Shown: positions 1-5,626, counted from the stretch's first letter. The stretch is 5,626 nucleotides of DNA from an uncultured Bacteroidales bacterium (GCA_947176875.1 CAMWSI010000067.1:1-5626), one strand, 5' to 3'. Notes: generated by a model not told the origin, from the letters alone. Translations and numbers: made by a program.

Positions 1-142
1 TCAAGAATATACAGTATAAACTGAACGAAAGACCGAGAAAAAAACTCAACTTCTCTAACCCAAAAACTGAATTTTTCAATCTTTTGTTGTAAAATTGCAC
101 TTGATTGTTGAATCTGCCCATTGGGCCATCGGGCGGGGCGGC

Positions 143-173
143 TTGCTTCTGCGCGCGATTTTCGTTATATTTG
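143..173 (+). promoter_or_regulatory. Bacteroidetes-type promoter for pheT
   Basis: The -7 element TATATTTG at 166-173 matches the Bacteroidetes housekeeping consensus TAnnTTTG in full. A TTG at 143-145 lies 20 bp upstream, where the -33 element (TTTG/TTG) is expected. Initiation should fall a few bases after 173, at about 177-180, which gives a leader of about 65-70 nt before the pheT ATG at 246. The match and the spacing are seen directly; activity is inferred. A weaker -7-like TAAAATTG at 90-97 has one mismatch and no -33 partner. Confidence 0.62.
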
Positions 174-177
174 CAAG

Positions 178-223
178 TTTGTGTGTGATGCGTGACGAGC
201 GTATCTGATGGGTCACACATAAA
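178..223 (+). promoter_or_regulatory. 5'-leader stem-loop of pheT mRNA
   Basis: TTTGTGTGTGA at 178-188 pairs with TCACACATAAA at 213-223: 11 pairs, of which one is G-U, enclosing a 24-nt loop. The outer base of the stem almost coincides with the predicted transcription start, so the pheT message would begin with this hairpin. It is followed by an A-rich, probably unpaired stretch (221-245) leading to the start codon at 246. The pairing is seen in the sequence. A role in 5'-end protection or control is inference. No T tract follows, so it is not a terminator. Confidence 0.42.
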
Positions 224-245
224 AAGACGAAAGATACAGAGCGAT

Positions 246-2720
246 ATGAAAGTAGCTTACAGTTGGCTCAAGGAATATGTCGATTCCGATTTGAGCGCGG
301 AGGAGACGGCGCGGCGGTTGACCGACGGCGGTTTGGAAGTGGAGGGCGTGGAGGCCTACGAGAGTGTGAAGGGCGGTTTGCAGGGCTTGGTCGTGGGCGA
401 GGTGCTGACGTGCGGGGCGCATCCCGATTCCGACCACCTGCACCTGACCACGGTGAACGTGGGCGGCGAACAGCCGTTGAACATCGTCTGCGGTGCGCCC
501 AACGTGGCGGCCGGGCAAAAGGTCATCGTGGCCACGATAGGCACGGTGCTTTACAATGGCGACGAGGCGTTTACGATTAAGAAATCCAAGATCCGCGGCG
601 CCGAGTCGTTCGGCATGATCTGCGCCGAAGACGAAATCGGTGTGGGCGCGTCGCACGACGGCATCATGGTGCTTCCGGCCGATACGCCCGTGGGTATGCC
701 GGCCGCCGACTATTTCAAGATTCACCGCGATACGGTACTCGAAATCGGGCTGACGCCGAACCGGGCCGACGCGACGTCGCACATAGGCGTGGCGCGCGAT
801 TTGGCGGCCATGTTGCAGATAAGGGAAAGCAAAAATGCCAAGTTGAAATACCCGTCGGTGGACGGCTTTAAGGCTTCCGTAGCGCCCGCGCCCGTCGGCG
901 TCGAAGTGACCGACGCGATGCTGTGTCCGCGCTATACGGGGCTCAGCCTCAAGAACGTCAAGGTCGCGCCTTCGCCGGCTTGGTTGCGGGAACGTCTGCA
1001 AAGCGTCGGCATACGCCCCATCAACAATGTGGTCGATGTGACGAATTACGTGTTGATGGAGACGGGGCAGCCGCTCCATGCGTTCGACCGCCGGCATATT
1101 CAGGGCGACAAAGTCGTGGTTCGTACGGCCAAGGCGGGCGAGACGCTCGTGACGCTCGACGGCGTCAAGCGTGACTTGCAGCCGACCCACCTCATGATAT
1201 GCCATGCCGAAAAGCCCATGTGTATCGCGGGCGTGTTCGGCGGCGAGGAAGCCGGCGTGCACGACGACACGACGGCCGTATTTTTGGAAAGCGCCTACTT
1301 CAATCCGGTCAGTATCCGCAAGACGGCGCGGGCGCACGGCCTCAATACCGACGCTTCGTTCCGTTACGAGCGCGGCGCCGACCCGAATATCACCGCCTAC
1401 GCGCTCAAACGGGCGGCCCTGCTGCTCGGCGAGGTGGCCGGGGCGGAACCCGACGGCGCCATTGTGGATGTCTATCCGCAGCCGATAGAGCCGGCGGTCG
1501 TGGATTTCGACCTGCCGCGTATGCGGACGCTCATCGGCAAGGCGATTTCGACCGAAGAGACGCAGAAAATCCTGTCGGCTTTGGAAATGACGGTCGAGCC
1601 GCTGCCGGATAAGGCCGACACGTTGCGCGTCAAGGTGCCGACCAACAAGCCCGACGTGACGCGCGAAGCCGACTTGACCGAAGAGGTGTTGCGCATCTAC
1701 GGCTACAACCGCATCGAAATGAGCGGCCGTCTGGCCTACGCGCCCAACGCGCAGCCCGGCAAGGGCGACGAGCGCGTGCAGAAGCGGGTGTCCGACCTCT
1801 TGTCCGACAACGGCTTCATCGAAATCATGAACAATTCGCTCTGCAAGCAAGCGGACGTGGCCGAAATAGCCGCCTATGCCGAAACGGCGGTGGCCTTGGC
1901 CAATCCGTTGAGCCAGGAATTGAACGTGATGCGTCCGAGCTTGCTTTTCGGCGGCTTGGCTTCGGTGGCCTTCAACCTGAACCATAAACAGAACAACCTG
2001 AAGTTTTACGAATTCGGCCGGTCGTACCGTCGCCGGCCCGAAGCCGCCGCCGACGCGCCGGTCTCGAGCCGCTTTGCGGAGTCGCAACACCTGGGCTTAT
2101 GGCTCACCGGCTTGGAACGCCCCGAAAACTGGCGCGACCAACCGGCGCGGCAGAGCGATTTCTACAGCCTGAAAAAGGCCGTGGAACAGGTCTTGGGAAG
2201 CCTGCGCCTGACCGGCGCCGACGGCCTTAAGCTCAAAAGCGACGAGGCGCAACTCCCCGGTCTGCAATACGGCCTGCAATACGAATGCAACGGCAAGACG
2301 CTCGTCGCTTTCGGCGAGGTACAGCCGCAGCTGTTGCGCCGTTTCGACCTCAAACAGCCTGTTTTCTACGCCGACTTCGATTGGGATGCCGTGCTCAAAT
2401 GCCGTCCGGTCAAGCCTGTCGTTTACAAGGAAATCGCGAAGTTCCCGGCCGTGAAGCGCGATTTGGCGCTGCTGGTCGATAAGACCGTCGCGTTCAAGCA
2501 GGTCGAAGCCACCGCGCGTCAGGCGGAAAAAGCCTTGTTGCGCGACATCCGGCTGTTCGACGTCTATGAAGGCAAGAATCTGCCCGCCGGCAAGAAGTCG
2601 TATGCCGTCAGTTTTACGTTGCAGGATCCGTCCAAGACGCTGACCGACAAACAGATTGAAAAGGCGATGGAAAAGATTTTCAACAGTCTGAAGCAACAGA
2701 CCGGCGCGGAGTTGCGTTAG
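246..2720 (+). CDS. pheT: Phenylalanyl-tRNA synthetase beta subunit
   Basis: The beta subunit of the cytoplasmic alpha2-beta2 enzyme (EC 6.1.1.20) that charges tRNA-Phe; it also hydrolyses mischarged Tyr-tRNA-Phe. The 824-residue length is normal for the bacterial long form. Domains in order: an OB-fold tRNA-binding domain at about 42-155 (HPDSDHLHLTTVNVG at 59-73); the B3/4 editing domain at about 220-395 (CPRYTG at 227, PLHAFD at 276-281, LESAYF at 347-352, TDASFRYERG at 368-377), with editing-pocket counterparts H278, E348, T368 and A370 present; the B5 domain at about 418-490 with Mg2+ ligands D470, D476, E479 and E480; a catalytic-like core; and an anticodon-binding FDX-ACB domain at 731-824. 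I chose the ATG at 246 because MKVAYSWLKEYVD is the usual family N-terminus. A GTG at 192 in the same frame would add 18 unrelated residues and falls inside the leader hairpin. pheS is not adjacent. The gene appears intact. Confidence 0.98.
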   Translation: MKVAYSWLKEYVDSDLSAEETARRLTDGGLEVEGVEAYESVKGGLQGLVVGEVLTCGAHPDSDHLHLTTVNVGGEQPLNIVCGAPNVAAGQKVIVATIGTVLYNGDEAFTIKKSKIRGAESFGMICAEDEIGVGASHDGIMVLPADTPVGMPAADYFKIHRDTVLEIGLTPNRADATSHIGVARDLAAMLQIRESKNAKLKYPSVDGFKASVAPAPVGVEVTDAMLCPRYTGLSLKNVKVAPSPAWLRERLQSVGIRPINNVVDVTNYVLMETGQPLHAFDRRHIQGDKVVVRTAKAGETLVTLDGVKRDLQPTHLMICHAEKPMCIAGVFGGEEAGVHDDTTAVFLESAYFNPVSIRKTARAHGLNTDASFRYERGADPNITAYALKRAALLLGEVAGAEPDGAIVDVYPQPIEPAVVDFDLPRMRTLIGKAISTEETQKILSALEMTVEPLPDKADTLRVKVPTNKPDVTREADLTEEVLRIYGYNRIEMSGRLAYAPNAQPGKGDERVQKRVSDLLSDNGFIEIMNNSLCKQADVAEIAAYAETAVALANPLSQELNVMRPSLLFGGLASVAFNLNHKQNNLKFYEFGRSYRRRPEAAADAPVSSRFAESQHLGLWLTGLERPENWRDQPARQSDFYSLKKAVEQVLGSLRLTGADGLKLKSDEAQLPGLQYGLQYECNGKTLVAFGEVQPQLLRRFDLKQPVFYADFDWDAVLKCRPVKPVVYKEIAKFPAVKRDLALLVDKTVAFKQVEATARQAEKALLRDIRLFDVYEGKNLPAGKKSYAVSFTLQDPSKTLTDKQIEKAMEKIFNSLKQQTGAELR

Positions 2721-2730
2721 TGTGCCTGTT

Positions 2731-2759
2731 GTCGTCGCAAGGCAAGACGGCGCGGCGAC
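2731..2759 (+). other. Weak GC hairpin after pheT
   Basis: GTCGTCGC at 2731-2738 pairs with GCGGCGAC at 2752-2759 (8 pairs, one G-U) across a 13-nt loop, starting 10 bases after the pheT stop codon. No T run follows, so it is not a standard intrinsic terminator, and pheT transcription may read into the next gene. In GC-rich DNA a stem this size can arise by chance. It could serve as a 3'-end or processing structure. Confidence 0.25.
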
Positions 2760-2836
2760 GGGCAATCCGCGGATGAGGTCCTGTGCGGAAAATGCGTTGA
2801 AAAAGAATAAGCACTAAAATTTAAAGATAAACGATT

Positions 2837-3739
2837 ATGTTCAAACACAATCAATTCAAGGAACAGGGCGTCTATGGCGCGCCCGCCCTCTGCGACCGTC
2901 GGATGGTTCGGCCGCTTCTCGTCATAGCCGCGTTGTTCGCATTCACGCCGCTTCGCGCCATGATACCGCCCCAATATACGGATAACGCCAACTATAAGGC
3001 AAAGGGAGCGGTTCAGCGTATTGTCGTCAAGACGTTCGGTGCCATCGACAAGGCCGATCATGTCGAATTGGGCGAAATGCAGGAACACCCGGTCATCGTC
3101 GAATATTCGGGGAGCGGCAATCTGGCCCGCGTGGTGGAGTTGAACCAGAAAGGCGACATACTTTTCTATTTCACGACGGAAGAGAAAGACGGCCGTCCGA
3201 GTTCGCACAAGCGTTATTCCAACAAGGAGTGGATGGATGCTTACAGCACGTTCAGCTACAACAAAGACAAGTTGGAGTCCGAATCCGTCTATAACGCCGA
3301 AGGCGAATTGTTCTATACGGAAGTCTATACCTATAACAAAGCCGGACAGTTGCTCAACGTGACGCGGCGCAATCCGCGCGGCGAGAAGTTGCAGACCGTC
3401 GAATACGCTTACGACGGAGCCGGCAATCGTGTCATGGAGCGGATGAAAAGCAAGGAAGACCGTTTCGTATATGAGAAGAAAATGACCTATGACGGTCAAG
3501 GTCGGCTTGCCGGCGAGGAATACCTTAACCAAGAAGGTTTGTTGAAGTCCAAGAACGCCTATACGTACAATGCTCAGGGCGATATAGACCATGTGCGTCA
3601 GGGCGTGCCGGGCGGTGCGGTCAGCACGATGCGGATAGTTTACGATTACGATGCGCAGGACAACTGGACGCGTTGTACGGTTTATGCGAGCGACTACGTA
3701 CCGACGACCGTTATCACGCGGTTGATAGAATACCGTTAG
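2837..3739 (+). CDS. Secreted YD/RHS-like repeat protein, function unknown
   Basis: A 300-residue protein with an N-terminal export signal: a basic stretch (R21, R22, R25), a hydrophobic core LLVIAALFAF at 27-36 and a likely signal peptidase I site after LRA at 41. Residues 88-283 form tandem units in which a YxYN/YxYD motif recurs at Y141, Y166, Y192, Y218, Y244 and Y271 (spacing 25-27). More diverged units are phased at Y90 and 115, and half-units of the N-x-x-G-x-L type lie between (N103, N153, N179, N231). This resembles YD/RHS repeats, which fold as beta-hairpin strips, but there is no RHS core motif or C-terminal toxin domain. No lipobox cysteine follows the signal, so a soluble periplasmic or secreted protein is inferred. 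The ATG at 2837 follows an AT-rich leader (about 2797-2836). The ATG at 2903 (M23) would give a more compact signal peptide and remains possible. There is no clear TAnnTTTG promoter in the gap after pheT. I recognise the fold type, not a specific gene. Confidence 0.9.
   Translation: MFKHNQFKEQGVYGAPALCDRRMVRPLLVIAALFAFTPLRAMIPPQYTDNANYKAKGAVQRIVVKTFGAIDKADHVELGEMQEHPVIVEYSGSGNLARVVELNQKGDILFYFTTEEKDGRPSSHKRYSNKEWMDAYSTFSYNKDKLESESVYNAEGELFYTEVYTYNKAGQLLNVTRRNPRGEKLQTVEYAYDGAGNRVMERMKSKEDRFVYEKKMTYDGQGRLAGEEYLNQEGLLKSKNAYTYNAQGDIDHVRQGVPGGAVSTMRIVYDYDAQDNWTRCTVYASDYVPTTVITRLIEYR
3098..3685 (+). repeat. Degenerate 26-residue (about 78-bp) tandem YD-like repeats
   Basis: At the protein level, residues 88-283 of the secreted protein hold about eight units with a period near 26 residues. 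The key aromatic position falls at residues 90, 115 (E instead of Y), 141, 166, 192, 218, 244 and 271. The common pattern is Y-x-Y-(N/D)-x-x-G-x-(L/V), with a second half-unit about 12-13 residues later. The DNA copies have diverged and are not near-identical, so this is an old duplication rather than a slippage-prone array. Confidence 0.65.
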
Positions 3740-3745
3740 GCCTTT

Positions 3746-3796
3746 CCGGGGCCCCGTGTCGGCGGTCGTATGTACCGGGGCGGCACACAGGTGCCG
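3746..3796. other. Two small GC palindromes before the terminator
   Basis: Between the stop of the repeat-protein gene and the terminator there is a perfect 10-bp palindrome, CGGGGCCCCG (3747-3756), and a short hairpin, CGGCAC at 3781-3786 with GTGCCG at 3791-3796 across a 4-nt loop. Neither has a T run. They may be transcript-end structures or chance in GC-rich DNA. Confidence 0.22.
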
Positions 3797-3802
3797 GTAG
3801 CG

Positions 3803-3844
3803 TAATAAAAAGAGCCGGTTCATCGGAACCGGCTCTTTTTATTA
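3803..3844. terminator. Bidirectional intrinsic terminator between convergent genes
   Basis: The arm at 3803-3820 is perfectly complementary to 3827-3844: 18 pairs around a 6-nt loop (CATCGG), with a 10-bp core AGAGCCGGTT/AACCGGCTCT. The core is flanked by A5 on the left and T5 on the right, so transcripts from either strand end in a GC-rich hairpin followed by U residues. It sits between the plus-strand repeat-protein gene and the minus-strand thioredoxin gene, whose TAA stop codon (3844-3842) is the last three bases of the arm. Confidence 0.93.
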
Positions 3845-4435
3845 TTCCGTAATCTTGCCCTTGAAGTTCGCGTTGTACGTCTCCCAGTCCTGCGTCTTGT
3901 AGGCGTCGTCTCCGAAGAAATGCAATACGGTCTCGAATTGTTTGGGATTCATATAACCCGGAATGACCTGCAGTTGCTGTCCGCTTTCGTCCAGAAACGT
4001 GCAGGACGGGTACGACATGCGGTTCTGCAACAATACGACCGCCAACTGGTGGATGCCGCGCCGGCCTTCGCCCGGCACATAGACGAACGGCTGGCCGTTG
4101 ATGACGACCGTATCCTGACGTTCGGCGTTGAGTTTGACGGCAATGAAGTGGTCGTTCAGGTAATTGATGATTTCAGGATGCGCGAAAGTCGTTGCGTCGA
4201 GCCGTTTGCACCAGCCGCACCAGTCGGTATATACGTCCACGAAGATTTTTTTGACGGGCAGGCCTTGTTCCGCCCGCGCCTGATTCATCTCTATCGCCTG
4301 TTCGAACTGAAACCAGTTGATGCGTTCCTGTGCGCGCAGACGGCCGGTTGTACTGCTTATCAACGCCGTGCCGGCAATCATAATCATCGCGGCCACAATC
4401 AGGCCGGAAATCAGATTGGAAAATTTGGTTTTCAT
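3842..4435 (-). CDS. Exported thioredoxin-fold protein (Thioredoxin_7/DUF255-like)
   Basis: A 197-residue protein with an N-terminal hydrophobic segment at 8-27 after two lysines. It is either a signal peptide cleaved after LRA (about 35) or a membrane anchor, which places the domain in the periplasm. The thioredoxin fold spans about 40-175: strand KIFVDVYTD at 63-71, active site W72-C73-G74-W75-C76 with two redox cysteines, DATTFAHPEIINYLNDHF at 80-97, and cis-proline P143 in SYPS. FLDESGQ (147-153) and GYMNPKQFE (160-168) match the C-terminal part of the fold. An insert at about 104-130 before the SYP strand is, as I recall, common in Bacteroidetes members. It probably reduces or shuttles disulfides; its partner is unknown. 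I chose the ATG at 4435 because the signal sequence starts there. The frame stays open upstream to a TTG at 4540 inside the kdsC end, but those 35 residues are polar and unlike the family. It is the last gene before the terminator and probably cotranscribed with kdsC (98-bp gap). Confidence 0.94.
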   Translation of the reverse strand: MKTKFSNLISGLIVAAMIMIAGTALISSTTGRLRAQERINWFQFEQAIEMNQARAEQGLPVKKIFVDVYTDWCGWCKRLDATTFAHPEIINYLNDHFIAVKLNAERQDTVVINGQPFVYVPGEGRRGIHQLAVVLLQNRMSYPSCTFLDESGQQLQVIPGYMNPKQFETVLHFFGDDAYKTQDWETYNANFKGKITE

Positions 4436-4533
4436 ATCGCTGTCATACTTTATTTCCGTTGTTTCGACCCTGTCCGCAGAAATACGGATGTCCTGCGGGC
4501 CGACCTGTGGCGTCCGTGCGCCGTCGGTCGTTT

Positions 4534-5055
4534 CTACCAATGCAGGGCGGCCTCGTCAAACCAAAGGTTCTGCGACCGCATCACTTGTTCCACGATGTCG
4601 CGCACACAGCCTTCGCCGCCCTTGATGTGCGAAACGTAGTCGGCCACCTCGCGGATTTCGTGCGCGGCGTCGGCGGGGCAGGCCGATACGCCCGCCAGTT
4701 GCATCAGTTCGTAGTCGGGGAGGTCGTCGCCCATGTACAGCACCTCTTCGCGTTGCAGCCCGTGTTCGGCCAGATAAGCCTCGAAACGCGCCTTTTTGTA
4801 AGGTACCTGCAGAAATACGTCGTGAATGCCGAGAAAGGCCATGCGTTGGCGGATACATTCGCCCTTGCCGCCGGAAATGACCGCCACGCGGAAGCCTTTC
4901 TTCACGGCATGGTGCAGCGCGTAGCCGTCTTTGACGTGCGAACTGCGGATTTGCGTCTCGGGATCGATAACCCATACCTTGCCGTCGCTCATCACGCCGT
5001 CGTAGTCGAAAATCAGCGTCGTGATTTTGTGCAGTTTTTCTTTATAGTTTCCCAT
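4534..5055 (-). CDS. kdsC: 3-deoxy-D-manno-octulosonate-8-phosphate phosphatase (KdsC/YrbI family)
   Basis: A HAD-superfamily C0 (capless) phosphatase, EC 3.1.3.45, that converts KDO-8-P to KDO in the cytoplasm, before CMP activation and addition to lipid A. The 173 residues are the normal family length. HAD motif I is D17-Y18-D19-G20-V21 (nucleophile D17, acid/base D19); motif II is S61 in VISGG (59-63); the motif III lysine is K87 or K88; motif IV is G109-D110-D111-L-P-D114. The C-terminal GGEGCVRD (146-153) matches the GGxGAxRE signature of KdsC tails that reach into a neighbouring active site of the tetramer. The ATG at 5055 gives MGNYKEKL followed directly by the first strand. A GTG at 5097 in frame would add 14 residues and is less likely. 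It lies 99 bp after the DUF2520 gene. Sialic-acid or other sugar-phosphate HAD phosphatases are close relatives, but KdsC fits best. Confidence 0.95.
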   Translation of the reverse strand: MGNYKEKLHKITTLIFDYDGVMSDGKVWVIDPETQIRSSHVKDGYALHHAVKKGFRVAVISGGKGECIRQRMAFLGIHDVFLQVPYKKARFEAYLAEHGLQREEVLYMGDDLPDYELMQLAGVSACPADAAHEIREVADYVSHIKGGEGCVRDIVEQVMRSQNLWFDEAALHW

Positions 5056-5099
5056 AGTTCGTTCTATGTTTTTCAGGTTTGAACTCGGCTTCCGCACGG

Positions 5100-5145
5100 G
5101 GCCGCCCCCGGGGCGCGGCCTGCAGGGGGCTTGCGCGCAAGGCCG
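5100..5145. other. GC-rich palindrome cluster between DUF2520 gene and kdsC
   Basis: Several overlapping inverted repeats lie here: GGCCGC (5100-5105) with GCGGCC (5115-5120), enclosing CCCCGGGG (5106-5113); CCTGCAGG (5119-5126); CGGCCT (5116-5121) with AGGCCG (5140-5145); and the 12-bp palindrome CTTGCGCGCAAG (5130-5141). The two long-range stems share bases 5116-5120, so they are mutually exclusive. No T run follows on the minus-strand transcript, so termination is not indicated. The cluster fills nearly half of the 99-bp gap in a putative operon. It may be an RNA processing or stability element or a REP-like remnant. Confidence 0.4.
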
Positions 5146-5154
5146 TCCGACCCG

Positions 5155-5626
5155 CTACGACTGCGGATGTAGCCGCCGTATCAAAGCCGCCAACTCGTCG
5201 TAGAGGCGGCGGTAGTCGTCAGGCAGCGACAGGTCCGCAAGCAGTTGCCGGTGTTTTTCCAGCGTACTGTCGTCGCGGCGCAGGGCGGGGCCCGTCTGCG
5301 CCTTTAAGGGCGGCATGCGTCTCAGTTTGACGGCCGTCTGTTCTATAATCGGTTGCAACAGCGAAATTTCCAATCCGCAGGCCTGCAAGACCCGTTCCGC
5401 CGCCGTGTACATCAGATTGCTGTAATTGGAAGCGAAGACGGCCGCCAGGTGCAAGCCCAACCGTTGGCGCGAATCCACGCGGCGCACGTTGGCACTCAGG
5501 CTGCCGGCCACCGACTCCAACAGCGAGGCCGTCGCCGCGTCGGACGCCTCCACGCAAACCGGCACCTGACGGAAGTCGATTTCGTCGCCGGGGCTGAATG
5601 TCTGGAGGCAGTAAAACACGCCGTGG
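5155..5626 (-). CDS. Rossmann-like and DUF2520 domain protein, C-terminal part (5' end outside window)
   Basis: The reading frame enters from the window edge: the first whole codons give HGVFYCLQTFSPG, so about 156 C-terminal residues are present and the N-terminal Rossmann NAD(P)-binding half is missing. The visible part begins at the end of the Rossmann domain and covers the all-helical DUF2520 domain. Recognisable family stretches are FYCLQTFSPG, IDFRQVPVCVEAS, LHLAAVFASNYSNLMY, PIIEQTAVKLRRMPP and AQTGPALRRDD. Architecturally it resembles ProC-like dehydrogenases, with a cofactor domain plus a helical dimerisation domain, but no substrate is established. It is the first visible gene of the minus-strand group and lies upstream of kdsC, an order that I recall as common in Bacteroidales. 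A GTG at 5619 is in frame, but starting there would cut into conserved sequence, so I treat the gene as partial. Confidence 0.93.
   Translation of the reverse strand, partial: HGVFYCLQTFSPGDEIDFRQVPVCVEASDAATASLLESVAGSLSANVRRVDSRQRLGLHLAAVFASNYSNLMYTAAERVLQACGLEISLLQPIIEQTAVKLRRMPPLKAQTGPALRRDDSTLEKHRQLLADLSLPDDYRRLYDELAALIRRLHPQS

Noticed and set aside
1..142. Searched for the end of an upstream gene, a tRNA, a terminator or a divergent promoter
   Set aside because: There is only a short near-palindrome, GCCCATTGGGC (116-126), and AT-rich sequence. No cloverleaf, T-run hairpin, coding frame or full promoter is visible.
188..208. Six-codon mini-frame (MRDERI) in the pheT leader, considered as a leader peptide
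   Set aside because: It has no phenylalanine codons and no terminator or antiterminator downstream, so there is no support for attenuation like that of enteric pheST.
213..2090. 625-codon open frame antisense to pheT
   Set aside because: It shares codon boundaries with pheT, so its stops would need TTA, CTA or TCA codons in pheT, which this GC-rich genome rarely uses. The translation is R/H/V-rich with no recognisable domain.
2797..2836. Possible promoter for the YD-repeat gene
   Set aside because: The AT-rich stretch has TAAAATTT (2815-2822), but two positions differ from TAnnTTTG and the nearest TTG is only about 15 bp upstream. It is better read as a translation-initiation leader.
2717..3823. 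368-codon open frame antisense to the YD-repeat gene
   Set aside because: It has the same codon register as the sense gene, so it is open for the same codon-usage reason. It would also start inside the terminator region and has no recognisable domain.
4477..4508. Minus-strand promoter-like TATTTCTG (4484-4477) before the thioredoxin gene
   Set aside because: It has one mismatch to TAnnTTTG and no TTG/TTTG at the required 19-21 bp upstream, so it is too weak to call.
3920..5082. Plus-strand frames of 239 and 207 codons opposite the thioredoxin gene and kdsC
   Set aside because: Both share codon boundaries with the minus-strand genes, which carry clear HAD and thioredoxin motifs. The plus-strand products show none.
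1..5626. Looked for CRISPR arrays, insertion sequences, att sites and defence or toxin genes
   Set aside because: There are no near-identical direct repeats with spacers, terminal inverted repeats, transposase motifs or target duplications. Base composition is uniform across the genes, and the YD-repeat protein lacks a toxin domain.

Overview
The window looks like chromosomal DNA from a GC-rich member of the Bacteroidales. A Rikenellaceae/Alistipes-like organism is my best guess, by inference only. The case rests on four things: a near-consensus Bacteroidetes promoter (TTG, 20 bp, TAnnTTTG) in front of pheT; start codons preceded by A-rich stretches rather than clear Shine-Dalgarno sites; a DUF2520-kdsC gene pair typical of Bacteroidales; and GC-rich codon use that nearly excludes TTA, CTA and TCA.

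Layout. Bases 1-142 are an AT-rich, then GC-rich, stretch in which I see no gene. A promoter at 143-173 and a 5'-leader hairpin at 178-223 precede pheT (246-2720, +), the beta subunit of phenylalanyl-tRNA synthetase. After 116 bases comes a gene on the same strand (2837-3739) for a secreted protein built of degenerate 26-residue YD/RHS-like repeats. A perfect 18-bp inverted repeat with T tracts on both strands (3803-3844) ends transcription from both sides. Beyond it, three genes on the minus strand read toward the terminator: a DUF2520/Rossmann-like gene cut by the window edge (5626-5155), kdsC (5055-4534), and an exported thioredoxin-fold protein with a WCGWC active site (4435-3842).

Functions. 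pheT is housekeeping translation. Its partner pheS is not next to it, so the two subunits are made from separate loci. kdsC encodes the phosphatase step in making KDO for the LPS inner core. Its neighbours, an uncharacterised Rossmann/DUF2520 protein and a periplasmic thiol-disulfide protein, have no proven link to KDO. The small gaps suggest one minus-strand operon whose promoter lies beyond base 5626.

Novelty. This is mostly an ordinary chromosomal region, and I found no convincing undescribed system. The points most worth a second look are the hairpin that starts at the predicted pheT transcription start, the stand-alone secreted YD-repeat protein, the GC-palindrome cluster between DUF2520 and kdsC, and the terminator whose arm contains the stop codon of the thioredoxin gene.
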